This document shows, one piece after another, positions 61,319 through 64,000 of a stretch of DNA of 64,000 nt. Every line of letters starts with the position of its first letter. Positions within the stretch are counted from its first letter, which is position 1. Position numbers and translations under genes: made by a program. Source of the DNA: Bacillus_AD sp047238185 (GTDB lineage Bacteria > Bacillota > Bacilli > Bacillales > DSM-1321); assembly GCF_047238185.1 (NCBI RefSeq), contig NZ_JBDFMI010000001.1, forward strand, positions 1,302,001 to 1,366,000. Direction: 5' to 3'. Below the pieces are notes generated by a model. The model was not told the origin of the DNA. It made no database searches and worked only from the letters and a program-made list of their open reading frames with translations.

Positions 61319-61855
61319 GTGAAGAGAATGGGAGAGAAAGGATATACCATCCCAAGGGAGCTGAATGTGGAATACTTTTTTAATTCCTCCTTATGTGCAG
61401 GAATAAGTGAAAGTGATTATAAAGAGCTCCAATTGAATGAAGTTGAGTTTTTCCCGTATGAATTATTATTTTATATGGGGAAAAATGGGTATAAGCCTTG
61501 GGAACATACAGAAGAAGCAGTTCCTGCTTTATTTGAATATTGGAAAGGCCTGCATGCCCAATTGGAGGAATTATTCCGCGCTAGGAAGGCGAAAGAAACA
61601 GCGCCTCTAATGAGAAAAGGCATTGCCTGTTGTTTTTCTTCTCTATTTTGGATAAATGAGATGCCTGTCATGTTAGAAGGGTGGGAGGCAGAGGCTGCAT
61701 CGCTGCCATTTGCCAATGTCAATTTTTCGGAACGAATGGGGTTCATTCTGCAAAGGCCGGCATTATACCAATCATTCAAAACGTTGGAGCAAATCATGAT
61801 TGAATTGGAAAAGGTATTTGCTCGAAGCCTAATCAAGAAAAAAAGGAAAAAATAA
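61319..61855 (+). CDS. ypoC: YpoC-type hypothetical protein
   Basis: 178 residues if read from GTG 61319 (ATG 61328 alternative; RBS AAAAAGGAAA). Soluble, helical, with a basic C-terminal tail (RSLIKKKRKK). Contains PYELLFYMGKNGYKPWEHTEE and ANVNFSERMGFILQRPALY. Function unknown; conserved after nth and convergent with ponA. Confidence 0.82.
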   Translation: MKRMGEKGYTIPRELNVEYFFNSSLCAGISESDYKELQLNEVEFFPYELLFYMGKNGYKPWEHTEEAVPALFEYWKGLHAQLEELFRARKAKETAPLMRKGIACCFSSLFWINEMPVMLEGWEAEAASLPFANVNFSERMGFILQRPALYQSFKTLEQIMIELEKVFARSLIKKKRKK

Positions 61856-61872
61856 AAGGCCGAACCAAACAT

Positions 61873-61909
61873 AGCGCAGTTATTACTGATTGTAATACTG
61901 CGCTTTTTC
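61873..61909 (+). terminator. Terminator of dnaD-nth-ypoC
   Basis: AGCGCAGT/ACTGCGCT stem extended by TATTA/TAATA pairs with a T run. Confidence 0.85.
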
Positions 61910-61938
61910 TAATGGAGAAGCGGCAATTTGAGCCTAAG

Positions 61939-61968
61939 AAAAGCCATGCACATTTGTGCATGGCTTTT
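61939..61968 (-). terminator. Terminator of ponA (minus strand)
   Basis: Perfect 13-bp stem AAAAGCCATGCAC/GTGCATGGCTTTT with loop ATTT; on the minus strand the tail is TTTTCTT. It lies 18 bases past the ponA stop. Confidence 0.85.
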
Positions 61969-61986
61969 AGCATTTCTTATAAGACA

Positions 61987-64000
61987 TTATAACCATGGAA
62001 AGAGTTTTTCAACCGGCAATCCAAATGGGAATAACATGATTTGCTGCAGTACAGAAGACCTTGTGTTGGAATGAGTTTGGGTGTTAGCCCCTGGAGTTGT
62101 TCCAGCACCGTTTGTTCCGCTGCCAGTACCGCCAGTACCGCCAGTACCGCCAGTACCGCCAGTACCGCCTGTTCCGGATCCTCCTGTATTGCCTGAGCCG
62201 GTATCAGTACCGCCATTTCCAGTGCCTGAACCAGTTCCTCCTCCTGAAGACCCATTGCCGGATCCTCCATTGTTTGATCCGGAGCCGTTTCCTGAAGACC
62301 CATTGCCGTTTCCTTGTCCACTGCCATTTCCATTGCCTTGGCCGTTGTTATTTCCATTGCCTGGATTGGTCGTACCCTGATTGTTTCCATTGCCTTGGTC
62401 ATTGCCATTGTTATTTCCGTTGCCATTATTGCCTTGCTGTCCGTTATCCGGTGCTTGTGTATTGTTATCATCCGGATTATCAGGCTGTTGGCTATCGTCC
62501 GGTTTATCCTGATCGTCCTCGTCTTCGCCAGGCTGCTCATCCTCTTCTCCACCTGGGATCTTGATTGAGGCTGAAGTTGGATCGCTCTTCTGCCCATCGA
62601 CAATTGCCCTTACATAGAACTTATAGATCGAACCTGGTGTAGGGTTTGCGACACTGAATTCTTTCTCCGTTGTTGTTGTCAATGTTTGCTCAGAACCGTC
62701 ATCTACCTTTTGGCTTATCTGGAAGCTTACTTGTTTGTCCTCCTGGTCAGGGTAGCTCCAAGAAAGCTTGGCAGACTTGCTTTCATCATCATAATGCACA
62801 GACAATCCGCTAGGTGCTGCTGTTTTCTTATTATATTTATTCGATTCCTTCGCTGGTCCATGACCACGTACAAAGTATTCGTATGTGACTTGATCCTTTG
62901 GTGTATTGGCGCTTGCTTTTGCCGGAGGATTGCTTCCTTTTTCAATTGCATGGGCTTCTACAGACTTAGGCTTTGTGAAATCCTTAGTATGCTTATCCTC
63001 TGAAACATGGCTCATAAGGTCCTTGAAGATGAGCTTCGCAATCCGCTGTGAATTTGTTCCTAGATAGTCTTTTTTCTTTTCATATCCAGTCCATACGGCT
63101 ATCGTATAATTCGTCGTATAGCCCGCGAACCAGGAATCGGGAACAGCATCTCTCTCGTTTATGCCGTATTTTTGGCGTTCTTCCTCTGTATAGTTGGTTG
63201 TCCCGGTCTTACCAGCGACAGGCAGTCCTGGAATGTTGGCCAGTGTACCTGTACCGGATGTCATGACTGATTTTAACATATCGGTAATCATGAAGGCTGT
63301 ATAATCCTTCATGGCTACTTTCGGTTCAGGCTTCAAGTCGATCGTTGTTTCTTTGTCGCCAAGAACAATTTTTGTGACGGCATAAGGCTCGTTGTAGACA
63401 CCTTCATTGCCGAATGCGCTATAGGCACCTGCCAGCTTCAGAGGGGACATATTTGCCACACCGCCGATGCTTGAGGATTCGAAGAAGTGATCCTCTTGGA
63501 ATCCAAGGTTCAATTTATTCCCGAACTCCATTGCTTTATCTTTTCCTGCTGCCTGGAATGCTTTTAAAGCAGGGATGTTCAATGACTTAGCCAAAGCCAT
63601 TCTAATGGTCATTTCACCTTGGTGACGGTCATTGTAGTTGTTAATAGGTGTTCCGTCAGAATAGCTGTATGGCTCATCGACAATCGGCTGTGCAGTAGGC
63701 CATTTCAAGTATTCGATAGCAGGGCCGTAATCAAGGATCGGTTTGATGGTAGAACCCGGCTGGCGTTTTAATTGTGTTGCATAGTTAAAGCCACGTTTAA
63801 CAGTTTGGTTTCTGCCGCCGCCGATTGCTTTAATTTCCCCCGTTTTTGTATCAAGCAATGTGACGCCAGCTTGTAAAGTTTTATTAGGATACGGTATGCG
63901 GTCATTTTTGTTCAATAAGTCGTATAGATATTCTTGTGCATCTTTATCTAAGGACGTATATACTTTAAGACCGTCCGTGAAAATATTGTAATCCGTTTTG
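61987..64000 (-). CDS. ponA: Penicillin-binding protein 1A/1B, C-terminal part (gene runs off the window)
   Basis: About 670 residues visible; the frame is open to the window edge, so the glycosyltransferase domain and start lie beyond 64000. The transpeptidase domain has QPGSTIKP (active-site Ser in STIK), SLNIP (SxN) and GKTGTTN (KTG). A fibronectin type III-like domain follows (PSGLSVHYDDE...SKSAKLSWSYP). Then comes an acidic patch and a tail of about 125 residues made of Gly, Asn, Ser, Thr and Gln, and an unusual hydrophobic end (PFGLPVEKLFPWL). Main class A PBP for wall synthesis; recU would be expected upstream. Confidence 0.94.
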   Translation of the reverse strand, partial: KTDYNIFTDGLKVYTSLDKDAQEYLYDLLNKNDRIPYPNKTLQAGVTLLDTKTGEIKAIGGGRNQTVKRGFNYATQLKRQPGSTIKPILDYGPAIEYLKWPTAQPIVDEPYSYSDGTPINNYNDRHQGEMTIRMALAKSLNIPALKAFQAAGKDKAMEFGNKLNLGFQEDHFFESSSIGGVANMSPLKLAGAYSAFGNEGVYNEPYAVTKIVLGDKETTIDLKPEPKVAMKDYTAFMITDMLKSVMTSGTGTLANIPGLPVAGKTGTTNYTEEERQKYGINERDAVPDSWFAGYTTNYTIAVWTGYEKKKDYLGTNSQRIAKLIFKDLMSHVSEDKHTKDFTKPKSVEAHAIEKGSNPPAKASANTPKDQVTYEYFVRGHGPAKESNKYNKKTAAPSGLSVHYDDESKSAKLSWSYPDQEDKQVSFQISQKVDDGSEQTLTTTTEKEFSVANPTPGSIYKFYVRAIVDGQKSDPTSASIKIPGGEEDEQPGEDEDDQDKPDDSQQPDNPDDNNTQAPDNGQQGNNGNGNNNGNDQGNGNNQGTTNPGNGNNNGQGNGNGSGQGNGNGSSGNGSGSNNGGSGNGSSGGGTGSGTGNGGTDTGSGNTGGSGTGGTGGTGGTGGTGGTGSGTNGAGTTPGANTQTHSNTRSSVLQQIMLFPFGLPVEKLFPWL
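62122..62166. repeat. Five perfect 9-bp tandem repeats in the ponA tail
   Basis: GCCAGTACC repeated five times, encoding Gly-Gly-Thr-type repeats in the disordered PonA tail; imperfect relatives continue on both sides. Prone to in-frame length change. Confidence 0.85.

Noticed and set aside
61977..62603. 208-codon minus-strand frame overlapping the ponA tail
   Set aside because: Alternative-frame translation of the low-complexity tail; no start signals.

Overview
The window is a chromosomal segment of a low-GC Gram-positive, spore-forming member of the Bacillaceae (Bacillus in the broad sense). Evidence: spore genes (sleB-ypeB, spoIVA, ypjB), TRAP (mtrB), bacillithiol genes (bshA, bshB1), Gram-positive-type ribosome binding sites, and a gene order that follows the B. 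subtilis sleB-to-ponA interval almost gene for gene. Species cannot be fixed from the sequence alone. Nearly everything lies on the + strand; the exceptions are ypzI, ypjC and the truncated ponA.

Layout. 1-1.5 kb: 3' part of a BCCT osmolyte transporter. 1.7-4 kb: germination pair sleB-ypeB. 4-13.4 kb: ypfA, ypfB, cmk, a PlsC-like acyltransferase, ypfD, fni, the small gene ypzI (minus), yphA, yphB, ypzH, der, gpsA. 13.4-18.7 kb: repeats, yphE, yphF, spoIVA, hbs, folE, mtrB. 18.8-23.4 kb: hepS-menG-hepT (menaquinone side chain and ring methylation), repeats, ndk, cheR. 23.5-29.9 kb: aromatic supra-operon aroC(aroF)-aroB-aroH, then hisC-tyrA-aroA(aroE), without the trp genes that B. subtilis carries between aroH and hisC. 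30-35.7 kb: a pseudo-amidohydrolase-like protein, ypiA-ypiB-ypiF and the menaquinol:cytochrome c reductase qcrABC. 35.7-41.6 kb: accessory block made of an intact IS3-family element and a heme-stress module read as HssR-HssS-HrtB-HrtA. 41.7-45 kb: ypjA, ypjB, a zinc metallopeptidase, ypjC (minus). 45.2-50.8 kb: ypjD-dapB-mgsA-bshB1-bshA-cca-birA. 51-53.3 kb: panBCD. 53.5-62 kb: dinG, ypmA-ypmB-aspB, asnS, dnaD-nth-ypoC. 62-64 kb: 3' part of ponA (minus).

How the parts work together: shikimate-pathway products feed tyrosine/phenylalanine and menaquinone; hepS/menG/hepT make menaquinone; qcrABC oxidises it; and the heme-sensing/efflux module sits directly beside that heme-rich complex. Points of most interest: the IS inserted precisely in the loop of the qcr terminator, leaving a CCT target duplication; an HssR-type direct repeat in front of hrtB; a 16-bp perfect terminator-like hairpin inside the fni coding sequence; TRAP retained although trp genes are not in the supra-operon; a family of hairpin-rich intergenic repeats at three loci; a metal-ligand-less amidohydrolase-like gene between aroA and ypiA; and a panB leader with a short ORF overlapping a terminator. 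No rRNA, tRNA or CRISPR array was seen. All family assignments come from reading motifs, length and synteny by eye; no database search was run.
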